NCBI GenBank assembly: GCA_043782425.1
Contig: JAYWAM010000024.1
Location: 1-49,808 of the forward strand
Direction of reading: 5' to 3'
Source: JAYWAM01 sp043782425
GTDB lineage: Bacteria > Pseudomonadota > Gammaproteobacteria > Burkholderiales > Usitatibacteraceae
DNA: 49,808 nt
A program made the position numbers and the translations under genes. The notes beneath the pieces were generated by a model that was given only the letters and a program-made list of their open reading frames with translations, was not told the origin of the DNA and ran no database searches. The stretch's first letter is position 1; every line of letters starts with the position of its first letter. Positions 34,616-43,028 of this stretch are shown here, one piece after another.

Positions 34616-36834
34616 AAGCATTCTTGCGGTTATGCGCAGCAATTTCCGTCGCTTTTTGCGCCAGCGGGTCATTTGCCTATGATCCCAAATACACTCATAG
34701 TCTGATAATGGATGCGGCGGTAGACAACTCGGTATTGGTGACCGATCCCAATGTGTTGCCGAACCTCGGTTTGAAGCCATTTGCCTCGAACCAGCTATTC
34801 CCGCACACCGACCTACGTAGGCTCGAAGATGAGTTTACCGACGGAGTTAGCGGCACGAAGGGCACAATTCCCGCGTTATTCAGGCTGGGAGCATTGGTGG
34901 AAGATGACGGCACCCGAGCGATAAATCATTTTTTTGATCCGATCAGTGGTCTGGCCGCGAATGTCTTTGGAACCGAAGGAGTTCCCTATGTGTTTCCTAC
35001 GATTACCTCGCCTTCCTGGGCGCTAGAGGACCGCAGCGAAATCGGCGAGCAATCTTATTCGTTCAAGGATGCCAGAAACTATATGTACATCGCGCTGACA
35101 TATCCAAATGCGGCAGCAAGGGAGGCAAATTGGGGGCAGACATTTCGTTCGTTAGGGGAAGTGGTGCACCACATCCAGGACATGGCGCAGCCACAGCATG
35201 TCCGCAACGATCTCCATTGCGATATCGGCATCATAGAATGTAAAGGTCTCTATAATCCCAGCAAATATGAGGCTTATGGTAACAATGCTAATCGCACAAA
35301 TGACGCAGTAATAGCCAACATCAAACGACTTGCCCGTAATGCGCAAGCCGCCGCTGTATACCCCGGCCCCGCGGAATTCAAAACCGCACGCGATTTCTGG
35401 AAGAATGCGGCGGGCAGCGGGCTCGCCGAGTTCACGAATCGTAACTTCGTCAGCCAAGGCACCAATTTTAGAATGTATCAAGGCCAAGCCAGTACCACGG
35501 GATACCAATCTCCCAGGCCGGGAGCGCCCAAGCCTTACACAATCGATGAACTTTACGCCGCGCAAGGCACATCGGTTCCTACGGGCATCCTGAACCTGTG
35601 CAGCACCGCCGGCGTAAATTGCAAGATGATGATGTATCCGACGCCGCTGACTCCTAAGGCTTCCACCCTGTCGATTTTCGATCAAGACATGCAGGCCAAG
35701 GGTTTGAGAGTCGTCTACAACGACAGCGATGGCACGTCGATTTACTATGCTGACCGGCTGTTCGCGCTTAACCGCTTCAACTTCGATGCGGCGCACGAAA
35801 CATTGATACCCAAAGCGGTTTCCTACTCTGCCGGTCTCATCAACTATTTCTTTCGCGGCAGCTTCAAGATCGAGCTGCCCGCGCTAGGCGCCTACGCCGT
35901 CGCCGATCACGCCACCGCAGCCGGTTTCACCACCGTCAAAGCCCTGGTCACCAACACCACGCCCAACGAAGCGATGACCAATGGAACCCTCGTTGCCGTG
36001 GCTAAATTTCACCGCAACAATTGCTATCAACCCGATCTTTCCGGCGAGTTTATCGAGGACGCTGCCGGCAACTCGACTGCGCCTTGCCCCAACTACCGCA
36101 CTGCCGAAGAATTTATCGTCGTGTCGTCACCGCAGCCGCTGCTGTCGCTGGCGGCTGACGCGCAGAGCGAATTAACCTTCACTTTCACCGATCCGATTCC
36201 CATGAACGCGACCGATCTTTTTCTTCAAGTCGTCTATCGCGGCAAGCTGGGAGAAGAGCTGGACGCCGTGGCCGTCGGCACTGTGGATATTGCTGAACCG
36301 ACTTTTGTCACCGTCATGAACAACACCGACCTGTTTGTCCTGGAAGATACGTACTACTATTATCAGGACATCATCGACAACATCACGCAGTTCCCCTTTA
36401 ACATCATTGATATAGACAACAACGGCAAGTACAACTTACCTGCCGACATAAAAGTCGAGGGCGGCGACATCAACTTCGAAGTATTTCTGAGCGGCGGCAA
36501 GGTCGCGGACATCAACCCTATTCCGCAAGGGCGGTTTGCGCGCCTGGCGCTACTGGTCAATCCCAGCACGTTCACCTTGCGTCTTTACGCCAGAGGAGCA
36601 GGGTTTAATCAGCCTGACAGCTACCAGGTTCTGCCCAAGATATCTCAGGTGGATTCTCTCACCGGTAAATTTGTTCCGTCCACGGTCATCAAAGCGCGCA
36701 GTCAAGCGATGCTATGGTTCGGCTTAGTTTATAACCGTTTTTACCCAACCAATAGGAACCAGTACCTTACCATGCCGGTAAGCAAGGCAGTAGATGCGAT
36801 CACGCCGGTTCCAGTGCAGTTGGTGGCGCCATAG
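34612..36834 (+). CDS. Secreted phospholipase C/S1-P1-like zinc-fold protein
   Basis: The 740-aa protein has a signal peptide (MKAFLRLCAAISVAFCASGS, then FAY). Its N-terminal ~280 residues resemble the all-helical zinc-dependent phospholipase C / S1-P1 nuclease fold: an early HSLIMDAA, then AINHFFDP, and the helix LGEVVHHIQDMAQPQHVRND with the H...D...H ligand spacing. The rest is beta-rich with no named domain that I recognise. The 4-bp overlap with the preceding lipoprotein gene suggests co-expression. Catalytic activity is not certain; it could act on surface lipids or nucleic acids. Confidence 0.65.
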   Translation: MKAFLRLCAAISVAFCASGSFAYDPKYTHSLIMDAAVDNSVLVTDPNVLPNLGLKPFASNQLFPHTDLRRLEDEFTDGVSGTKGTIPALFRLGALVEDDGTRAINHFFDPISGLAANVFGTEGVPYVFPTITSPSWALEDRSEIGEQSYSFKDARNYMYIALTYPNAAAREANWGQTFRSLGEVVHHIQDMAQPQHVRNDLHCDIGIIECKGLYNPSKYEAYGNNANRTNDAVIANIKRLARNAQAAAVYPGPAEFKTARDFWKNAAGSGLAEFTNRNFVSQGTNFRMYQGQASTTGYQSPRPGAPKPYTIDELYAAQGTSVPTGILNLCSTAGVNCKMMMYPTPLTPKASTLSIFDQDMQAKGLRVVYNDSDGTSIYYADRLFALNRFNFDAAHETLIPKAVSYSAGLINYFFRGSFKIELPALGAYAVADHATAAGFTTVKALVTNTTPNEAMTNGTLVAVAKFHRNNCYQPDLSGEFIEDAAGNSTAPCPNYRTAEEFIVVSSPQPLLSLAADAQSELTFTFTDPIPMNATDLFLQVVYRGKLGEELDAVAVGTVDIAEPTFVTVMNNTDLFVLEDTYYYYQDIIDNITQFPFNIIDIDNNGKYNLPADIKVEGGDINFEVFLSGGKVADINPIPQGRFARLALLVNPSTFTLRLYARGAGFNQPDSYQVLPKISQVDSLTGKFVPSTVIKARSQAMLWFGLVYNRFYPTNRNQYLTMPVSKAVDAITPVPVQLVAP

Positions 36835-36904
36835 TGGCTCGTAGGATACCGGCTGAATGATTCTCTGTGCCAACAGTGATTGTCTCAGACCGATTAGAAC
36901 GGGT

Positions 36905-37097
36905 GGGGCTGAAAAAAGAGCAGCAGTTGCAGCGCACTGCGCGCCGCCACTCAATACCATCGCTGCACGCCGCCCTGTTGCACGCCGCCGAGATAGACCG
37001 CATGATTAAGGGCCTGAACCACAACGATGTGTGGCTGGGTCTAAAACAACTTGGCTGCACCATCGCGGGCAAAAAAATATTACAGGAGGCCGCCTGA
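36905..37097 (+). pseudogene. holA: Second copy of the holA 3' end (right island boundary)
   Basis: This fragment encodes KKEQQLQRTARRHSIPSLHA onward to KKILQEAA and a stop, the last ~63 residues of HolA, with three or so amino-acid differences from the complete gene. No holA sequence lies upstream; the phospholipase-like gene ends 71 bp before. It is next to proA, the normal neighbour of holA, and so marks the ancestral junction. Confidence 0.9.
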
Positions 37098-37135
37098 TGC
37101 AGACGGCACACAAGGTGGAAAACGAAGTGACAACC

Positions 37136-38428
37136 ATGCACAACACCGCAGCAGTTGGCGACATCAAGACTTACATGACAGGTGTGGGCCAGGTCGCGCG
37201 CGCGGCGGCCCTTGAGATGGCCAAGTCTGGCACTGGCGCCAGAAATGCCGCGCTGTTGGCCGCCGCCGATGCGCTGCTCGCCGCCAGCGACGCCATAGTC
37301 GCGGCTAACGCGCGCGACGTGGCGCGCGCCAAGGCTGCGGGCAACGACGCGGCTTTTATCGACCGGCTGACGCTGAGCGCCAAGTCGGTGGAGGACATGG
37401 CGCAGGGCTTAAGACAGGTGGCGGAGCTGGCTGATCCGGTGGGTGAAATCAGCGATCTCAAGTTCCGTCCCTCGGGCATCCAGGTCGGCAAGATGCGCGT
37501 GCCGCTCGGCGTTATCGGCATCATTTATGAATCGCGCCCCGACGTGACGGCCGATGCGGCTGCGTTGTGCCTCAAGTCGGGCAACGCCTGCATTCTGCGC
37601 GGCGGCTCGGAGGCGCTTGAATCGAATCGCGCCATCGCAAACTGCATGCATGCGGGCTTGCGCAGCGCCGGTCTGCCGCAAACTGCGGTGCAGGTCATAG
37701 ACACCGTAGACCGCGCTGCGGTGGGCGAGCTTATCAGCATGCATCAATATGTCGATGTGATTGTGCCGCGCGGCGGCAAGAGCCTCATCGCGCGCATTTC
37801 GGCGGAAGCGAAAATTCCCGTCATCAAACATCTTGACGGTGTGTGCCATGTGTATATTGACGACAAGGCCGATATTGCCAAGGCGCTGCGCATTGCCGAC
37901 AACTCGAAAACCCAGCGCTACGGCGTGTGCAACGCGATGGAAACACTGCTGGTGGCGCAAAGCATTGCGCCGCAGGTGTTGCCGCTGATCGGAAAAATCT
38001 ACGCCGCCAAGGGCGTGGAAATGCGTTGTTGCGCGCAGAGCCGGACCGTGCTTGAATCCGCAGGCATTTCAGGGCTACAAGATGCGAGCGAGGAAGATTA
38101 TTACGCCGAGTATCTGGCGCCTGTGATTGCCATAGTCACGCTGGCGGGAATAGACGCCGCCATCGCGCACATCGGAAAATATGGCTCGCAGCACACCGAT
38201 ACCATCGTCACCGAAAACCATGCGCACGCCATGCGTTTTTTGCGCGAGGTCGATTCGAGTTCAGTGATGGTCAATGCCTCGACGCGCTTCGCCGATGGCT
38301 TCGAGTATGGCCTGGGCGCGGAGATCGGCATTTCCACCGACAAGCTGCACGCACGCGGCCCGGTCGGTCTTGAAGGTCTCACCTCGCAAAAGTGGATCGT
38401 CCTGGGCGACGGTCATATCCGTGGCTGA
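37136..38428 (+). CDS. proA: Gamma-glutamyl phosphate reductase
   Basis: ProA reduces gamma-glutamyl phosphate to glutamate semialdehyde in proline synthesis. The protein is 430 aa from ATG 37136 (MHNTAAVGDIKTYM, matching the family start). Motifs include GVIGIIYESRPDVTADAAAL, the catalytic-Cys region KHLDGVCHVYID and the C-terminal LHARGPVGLEGLTSQKWI. The frame extends upstream to 37031, and an ATG at 37097 overlaps the holA remnant stop, but these give an atypical N-terminus. nadD follows 3 bp later. Confidence 0.96.
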   Translation: MHNTAAVGDIKTYMTGVGQVARAAALEMAKSGTGARNAALLAAADALLAASDAIVAANARDVARAKAAGNDAAFIDRLTLSAKSVEDMAQGLRQVAELADPVGEISDLKFRPSGIQVGKMRVPLGVIGIIYESRPDVTADAAALCLKSGNACILRGGSEALESNRAIANCMHAGLRSAGLPQTAVQVIDTVDRAAVGELISMHQYVDVIVPRGGKSLIARISAEAKIPVIKHLDGVCHVYIDDKADIAKALRIADNSKTQRYGVCNAMETLLVAQSIAPQVLPLIGKIYAAKGVEMRCCAQSRTVLESAGISGLQDASEEDYYAEYLAPVIAIVTLAGIDAAIAHIGKYGSQHTDTIVTENHAHAMRFLREVDSSSVMVNASTRFADGFEYGLGAEIGISTDKLHARGPVGLEGLTSQKWIVLGDGHIRG

Positions 38429-38431
38429 TTC

Positions 38432-39100
38432 GTGCTGAAGCCTTACGCTTTTTTCGGTGGCAGCTTTGATCCGGTGCATGTCGGCCATCTACGCCTGGCG
38501 CAGGAGGCGAAACAGTTTTTCGGCCTGGAAAAAGTGGTGTTCATACCCGCTGGCAATCCTTATCTCAAAGCCCAAGCTCCGGCTGCGACGGCGCAGCAGC
38601 GCAAGAAAATGCTGAGCCTCGCAATCGCGAGCAATGACGCTTTCGCGCTGGATGATCGCGAGTTGCGCCGCGCGGGGTCAACCTATACCTTCGATACGCT
38701 CAGCGAACTGCGCAGCGAATATGGCAGTGAAACTCCGCTGATCTGGCTGATGGGCAGCGAATCCTTAGAGGGCATGGGCCAATGGCATCGCTTCAAGGAG
38801 CTGTTTGATCTCGCGCATTTCGCGGCATTCTTGCGCGCCGAAATGCCGCCTTTTGGCGAACATGCTACACAAGAATTGATGGTGCAGTTCCGCCAGCGCG
38901 TATCATCCAATCCTGCTGATCTGAGCAAATCGCCCGCCGGGCGCAGCATGTTGCTCCCGATGACGCCGCTTGCTATATCATCGACACAAATTCGCGCCCA
39001 ACTGCGTTGCGGTGCGTCGGCGCGCTATCTGGCGCCGGATGCAGTTCTGGACTATATTGCGCAACATAATCTTTACTCCCGGGAGGGCGATGGACATTAA
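38432..39100 (+). CDS. nadD: Nicotinate-nucleotide adenylyltransferase
   Basis: NadD makes deamido-NAD from nicotinate mononucleotide and ATP. The 222-aa protein starts at GTG 38432. It carries the nucleotidyltransferase motif FFGGSFDPVHVGH and the C-terminal ISSTQIRAQLR motif. It overlaps rsfS by 11 bp, an arrangement widespread in proteobacteria. Confidence 0.95.
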   Translation: MLKPYAFFGGSFDPVHVGHLRLAQEAKQFFGLEKVVFIPAGNPYLKAQAPAATAQQRKKMLSLAIASNDAFALDDRELRRAGSTYTFDTLSELRSEYGSETPLIWLMGSESLEGMGQWHRFKELFDLAHFAAFLRAEMPPFGEHATQELMVQFRQRVSSNPADLSKSPAGRSMLLPMTPLAISSTQIRAQLRCGASARYLAPDAVLDYIAQHNLYSREGDGH

Positions 39101-39737
39101 GAAAATGAAGGCAGCCGTCATCGACGCGCTGGAAGAAATCAAGGCGAAGAATATCGTCATGCTCAACGTCAGCAAACTGACTTCGCTGTTCGACTATCTG
39201 GTCGTGGCTTCAGGCGATTCCAATCGCCAGACCAGAGCGCTCGCCAGCAATGTCAAGGATCGCCTCAAGGATCTCGGCGCCAGTGTGGTGGGATCTGAGG
39301 GCGAAGAAAGCGGCGACTGGGTGTTGGTCGATCTGGGCGACATCGTGGTGCACGTCATGCAGCCGGCGATACGCGATTACTATCACCTGGAAGAACTGTG
39401 GCGCGAGGGCAAGATTGAATATCCGAAACCCGAATTGAAGAAGGTTGCAGTGAAGAAACCGGCGGCAGTCAAAGCGCCGGGCGCTGCGACCGCCAAGCCC
39501 AAGGCCAAAGCTAAACCTAAAGCCAAATCGAAAGCTAAGACCAAGGTCAGCGCCAAGACTAAAACCAAAGTGAAAACGAAGGCGCAGATAAAAACAACTT
39601 CCGCAAGCACGCGCAAAACGCGCGTGACGTCAGGCGTCACGACCAAGGCCGTGGCCCAAAGCAAGTCCGGGGCGAAAACCGCAAGCGGCGCAAAGAAGAC
39701 CGCCGCGACGACGACGCGCCGCAAGACCAAGGCCTGA
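39090..39737 (+). CDS. rsfS: Ribosome silencing factor RsfS with long Lys-rich tail
   Basis: RsfS binds ribosomal protein L14 (uL14) and blocks subunit joining when nutrients are scarce. The first ~115 residues are a complete RsfS (LFDYLVVASGDSNRQTRALA, VLVDLGDIVVHVMQPAIRDY, YYHLEELW). A ~100-residue tail follows, made mostly of Lys, Ala, Thr and Pro with repeated KAK/KTK units, like histone H1 or an RNA-binding disordered tail. Typical RsfS proteins are about 105-130 aa, so this is an unusual extension. Start ATG 39090 overlaps the nadD end; a longer frame begins at 38970 but lies within nadD. Confidence 0.93.
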   Translation: MDIKKMKAAVIDALEEIKAKNIVMLNVSKLTSLFDYLVVASGDSNRQTRALASNVKDRLKDLGASVVGSEGEESGDWVLVDLGDIVVHVMQPAIRDYYHLEELWREGKIEYPKPELKKVAVKKPAAVKAPGAATAKPKAKAKPKAKSKAKTKVSAKTKTKVKTKAQIKTTSASTRKTRVTSGVTTKAVAQSKSGAKTASGAKKTAATTTRRKTKA

Positions 39738-39743
39738 ACGCCG

Positions 39744-40211
39744 ATGAAGCTCACCATGATTGCGGTGGGCCAGCGGATGCCGGAGTGGATCAACAGCGGC
39801 TTTGCGCATTACGCGAAGCGCATGCCGCCCGAAGCGCGCATCGAGCTTATCGAGATCAAGTCCGAGGAGCGCTCGGGCAAGGCGGCAGAAAAACTGCTCG
39901 ACGCCGAACAGGCGCGCATCGAAGCCGCGCTGCCGAAGAACGCGACGCGCTTAGTGCTGGACGAGCGCGGCGTGATGATTTCCACCAAACAATTGTCCGG
40001 CTGGCTGGGAGACTGGATGCGCGAAGGCAACGCCCCGTGTTTTATCATCGGCAGCGCCGATGGTCTGGCTAGTGCGCTGAAACAATCGGCGCACCAGACC
40101 ATTGCGCTTTCCGCCTGTACCATGCCGCATGGCCTGGTGCGCGTCCTGCTCGCCGAGCAGCTTTACCGCGCCTGGTCGCTGCTGAACAATCATCCGTATC
40201 ACCGCGAGTAG
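39744..40211 (+). CDS. rlmH: 23S rRNA pseudouridine-1915 N3-methyltransferase RlmH
   Basis: RlmH is a SPOUT methyltransferase that modifies pseudouridine 1915 in helix 69 of 23S rRNA. The 155-aa protein is full length; it has LVLDERGVMISTKQLSGWL, the SAM-binding FIIGSADGL and the conserved C-terminus ACTMPHGLVRVLLAEQLYRA followed by NNHPYHRE. It follows rsfS by 6 bp. Confidence 0.96.
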   Translation: MKLTMIAVGQRMPEWINSGFAHYAKRMPPEARIELIEIKSEERSGKAAEKLLDAEQARIEAALPKNATRLVLDERGVMISTKQLSGWLGDWMREGNAPCFIIGSADGLASALKQSAHQTIALSACTMPHGLVRVLLAEQLYRAWSLLNNHPYHRE

Positions 40212-40215
40212 GTAA

Positions 40216-40824
40216 GTGAAGACTATTTATCTCGCCTCAAAAAGCCCGCGCCGCAAAGAATTGCTGCGCCAGGTGGGCATTGCGTTTGAGCTGTTGCCGC
40301 TGCGTGTCCTGCCGCATGACCGGCGCGATGTGGACGAAACGCCGCTGCAAGATGAGGCGGCGCTGGATTATGTGAGGCGCATCGCGCATCTCAAAGCGCA
40401 AGCCGCTGTGCGCATCATGGTGACGCGCCACTTGCAGCGCCGCCTGGTGCTGGCCGCCGATACGACAGTGGTGCTGCACGGCGCCATTCTCGGCAAGCCC
40501 GCCGATGCCGCAGATGCGGTGAATATGCTCAAACGCCTTTCGGGTCAAACTCATGAAGTGCACACTGCCATTGCCGTAGCCAACAGCAAGGACGTGCAGA
40601 GCGCGGTTTCCAGCAGCACAGTGACGTTTCGCCAGCTAGATGAAAAAGAGATACGCCAGTACGTCGCCACCGGCGAGCCGCTCGACAAGGCCGGCGCCTA
40701 CGCCATCCAGGGTCGTGCGGCGGCTTTCATATCACATCTTTCTGGGAGCTATTCCGGTGTCATGGGTCTGCCTTTGTATGAGACAGTACGTCTGTTGCAG
40801 GATTTTGAAACCCCCGCCTTGTAA
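40216..40824 (+). CDS. maf: Maf-family nucleotide pyrophosphatase (YhdE-type)
   Basis: Maf proteins hydrolyse non-canonical or excess nucleoside triphosphates. Motifs: YLASKSPRRKELLRQVG at the N-terminus, VLAADTTVV with the catalytic Asp, and AYAIQGRAAAF followed by GSYSGVMGLPLYET, which fits the YhdE (dTTP/UTP pyrophosphatase) subgroup better than YceF. The start is GTG 40216, four bases after rlmH. Confidence 0.93.
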   Translation: MKTIYLASKSPRRKELLRQVGIAFELLPLRVLPHDRRDVDETPLQDEAALDYVRRIAHLKAQAAVRIMVTRHLQRRLVLAADTTVVLHGAILGKPADAADAVNMLKRLSGQTHEVHTAIAVANSKDVQSAVSSSTVTFRQLDEKEIRQYVATGEPLDKAGAYAIQGRAAAFISHLSGSYSGVMGLPLYETVRLLQDFETPAL

Positions 40825-40840
40825 GAACGAATAGAAAAAA

Positions 40841-42292
40841 ATGAACGAACAAATACTGATCAACGTCACACCGCAGGAAACGCGCGTTGCCATCATGGAG
40901 CAAGGCGCGGTGCAGGAGTTGCATATCGAACGCGTGACAGGGCGCGGCCTGGTGGGCAACATCTATCTCGGGCGTGTGGCGCGCGTGTTGCCGGGCATGC
41001 AGTCGGCTTTTATCGATATTGGTCTGGCGCGCGCGGCTTTTTTGCATGTCGCCGATATCTGGTCCAACCACCGCAATGAAGAGCAGAAGCCCATCGAGAA
41101 AATCCTGCACGAAGGCGACCGGCTGCTGGTGCAGACCATCAAGGATCCCATCGGCAGCAAGGGCGCGCGACTTTCCACGCAGGTGAGCATTGCGGGGCGT
41201 CTGCTGGTCTATCTGCCGGGTGATGCGCACATCGGCATATCACAACGCATCGAAGACGAAGCCGAGCGCGAACAATTGCGCGACAAGGTTCAAAGTCTGC
41301 TCCCCGCAGGCGAAAGCGGCGGCTTCATCGTGCGCACCGTTGCCGAAAGCGCGACCGATAGCGAGCTCACCGCCGATATTGAATACCTCATCAAGCTGTG
41401 GCGCGGAATTTCCGAAGCATCGAAAACTGCTGTGCCGCAAGCGCTGCTGTACCAGGATTTGAGTCTAGCCACGCGCGCGTTACGCGATCTGGTCACGGAA
41501 ACCACCGAGCGCATTATTGTTGATTCGCGCGAGACCTACCAGATGATGCTGGGCTTCGCCGAAAAATATACGCCACGCGCTTTGGTTATCCTGGAGCAGT
41601 ATTCGGGCGAGCGCCCGTTGTTCGATCTGTTTGGCGCGGAAGATGAGATAGAGCGCGCATTGGCGCGGCGCGTCGATCTCAAATCAGGCGGCTACGTGAT
41701 TTTCGACCAGACCGAAGCGCTCACCACGGTGGATGTCAACACCGGCGCTTTCGTCAGCGGGCGCAGCTTCGACGACACCATTTTCAAGACCAACCTCGAA
41801 GCCTCGCAAGCCATCGCCAGGCAACTGCGCTTACGCAATCTGGGCGGCATTATCATCGTCGATTTCATCGACATGGATAGCGAAGAACACCGCAATGCCG
41901 TACTGGCGGAATTCAACAAGGCCCTGGTGCGTGATCGCACGCGCATTACCGTCAACGGTTTTACCCAGCTCGGTCTGGTGGAAATGACGCGCAAGCGCAC
42001 GCGCGAAAGCCTGGCGCATGTGCTGTGCGAACCCTGCCCGACATGCAGCGCGCGCGGCGAAATCAAAACCGCGCAGACCGTGTGCTACGAAGTGCTACGC
42101 GAAATTCTGCGTTCGGCGCGCCAGTTTGACGCCAAGGAATTCCGCATCCTCGCCTCGCAATCGGTGATCGACCGTTTTCTCGACGAAGAATCGCAGGGAC
42201 TCACCATGCTCGAGGACTTCATCAAAAAACCGATTTCTTTGCAGGTCGAGACCGCGTATACGCAGGAGCAGTTTGATGTGGTGCTGATGTAG
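40841..42292 (+). CDS. rng: Ribonuclease G
   Basis: RNase G processes the 5' end of 16S rRNA and decays some mRNAs. The 483-aa protein has an S1 RNA-binding domain (residues ~35-125, VGNIYLGRVARVLPGMQSAF), the 5'-sensor and DNase I-like domain with the metal-ligand motif TTVDVNTGAFV and IIIVDFIDM, and the Zn-link CPTCSARG. It lacks the long C-terminal scaffold of RNase E. It closes the leuS-rng block. Confidence 0.96.
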   Translation: MNEQILINVTPQETRVAIMEQGAVQELHIERVTGRGLVGNIYLGRVARVLPGMQSAFIDIGLARAAFLHVADIWSNHRNEEQKPIEKILHEGDRLLVQTIKDPIGSKGARLSTQVSIAGRLLVYLPGDAHIGISQRIEDEAEREQLRDKVQSLLPAGESGGFIVRTVAESATDSELTADIEYLIKLWRGISEASKTAVPQALLYQDLSLATRALRDLVTETTERIIVDSRETYQMMLGFAEKYTPRALVILEQYSGERPLFDLFGAEDEIERALARRVDLKSGGYVIFDQTEALTTVDVNTGAFVSGRSFDDTIFKTNLEASQAIARQLRLRNLGGIIIVDFIDMDSEEHRNAVLAEFNKALVRDRTRITVNGFTQLGLVEMTRKRTRESLAHVLCEPCPTCSARGEIKTAQTVCYEVLREILRSARQFDAKEFRILASQSVIDRFLDEESQGLTMLEDFIKKPISLQVETAYTQEQFDVVLM

Positions 42293-42340
42293 GCGGTCGA
42301 GATTCAAAACAAATTTGCCGTGTGGTAATCACTCATTGCT

Positions 42341-42361
42341 CCTGATGAAAAATTCATCAGG
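42341..42361. terminator. Stem-loop between convergent rng and rhombosortase genes
   Basis: CCTGATGA and TCATCAGG form a perfect 8-bp stem around AAAAT. There is no T-run on either strand, so termination is only plausible; a second weaker pairing (CAAAATT and AATTTTG) lies at 42380-42420. Confidence 0.35.
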
Positions 42362-42413
42362 ATAAGTTGAAAACCCTGGTCAAAATTCAACGCGCATAAC
42401 ACCGGTTATCTGG

Positions 42414-43028
42414 TCAATTTTGAGTGCGCAGCAACAGTTGATGGTTTGGGCTGACAGCAGCATGTGTGCTTGGCCGCATTAATTCCTTCAGGGCTAACAA
42501 CAAGCTGATCAACGCTCCAATAGCATGGGCCTGCCAGGCAACTTGAATGCCTGCGGGCAGAGTGGTGAAAATTGGCAAGCCAGCGCTGTCGAGGAACATC
42601 TTGATAAGCACTATGAGCGCAAGCAAGCCGACGATACCCCGTAGGCGATGATCGGCCCGCCAGAGTTTGAATCCCGCCGCTACACCAATCAGCATCGCGA
42701 TTCCAGATGCACCTTCATACAAGCGAAAATCAGGAACGGCCAGCAGCAGGCCGAGCGAAATCAGCGGCGCTCCGGCAAGAAAGGCCAAAACAGCCACCCG
42801 GCTTCCGGCGTGATACTCCAGAACGCTGGTTACCACGAACAGGACAACGATATCGGGCAGAGCATGCTGCAATGAAAAGTGAACAAGGTGGCCAGTCCAG
42901 CAGCGCCAGACTTGCCCGGATAAAATCGCATCGCGATCGAAGGCCAGCCATGCGGTGACGTCGCTCGGCGCGATAACCAAGAGAGTGCAGATCGCGGCAA
43001 GCGCTAGCGAAACGCGCATGGTCGTCAT
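42414..43028 (-). CDS. rrtA: Rhombosortase
   Basis: Rhombosortases are rhomboid-like intramembrane serine proteases that process proteins with a GlyGly-CTERM tail. The protein has about six hydrophobic helices, a Trp-rich HLVHFSLQHALPDIV segment typical of rhomboids, a candidate catalytic Ser in EGASGIAML and a candidate His in WQAHAIGALI. ATG 43028 overlaps the upstream stop (ATGA); the frame extends to a TTG at 43046. Its neighbour carries a GlyGly-CTERM tail, which supports the call. Confidence 0.85.
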   Translation of the reverse strand: MTTMRVSLALAAICTLLVIAPSDVTAWLAFDRDAILSGQVWRCWTGHLVHFSLQHALPDIVVLFVVTSVLEYHAGSRVAVLAFLAGAPLISLGLLLAVPDFRLYEGASGIAMLIGVAAGFKLWRADHRLRGIVGLLALIVLIKMFLDSAGLPIFTTLPAGIQVAWQAHAIGALISLLLALKELMRPSTHAAVSPNHQLLLRTQN

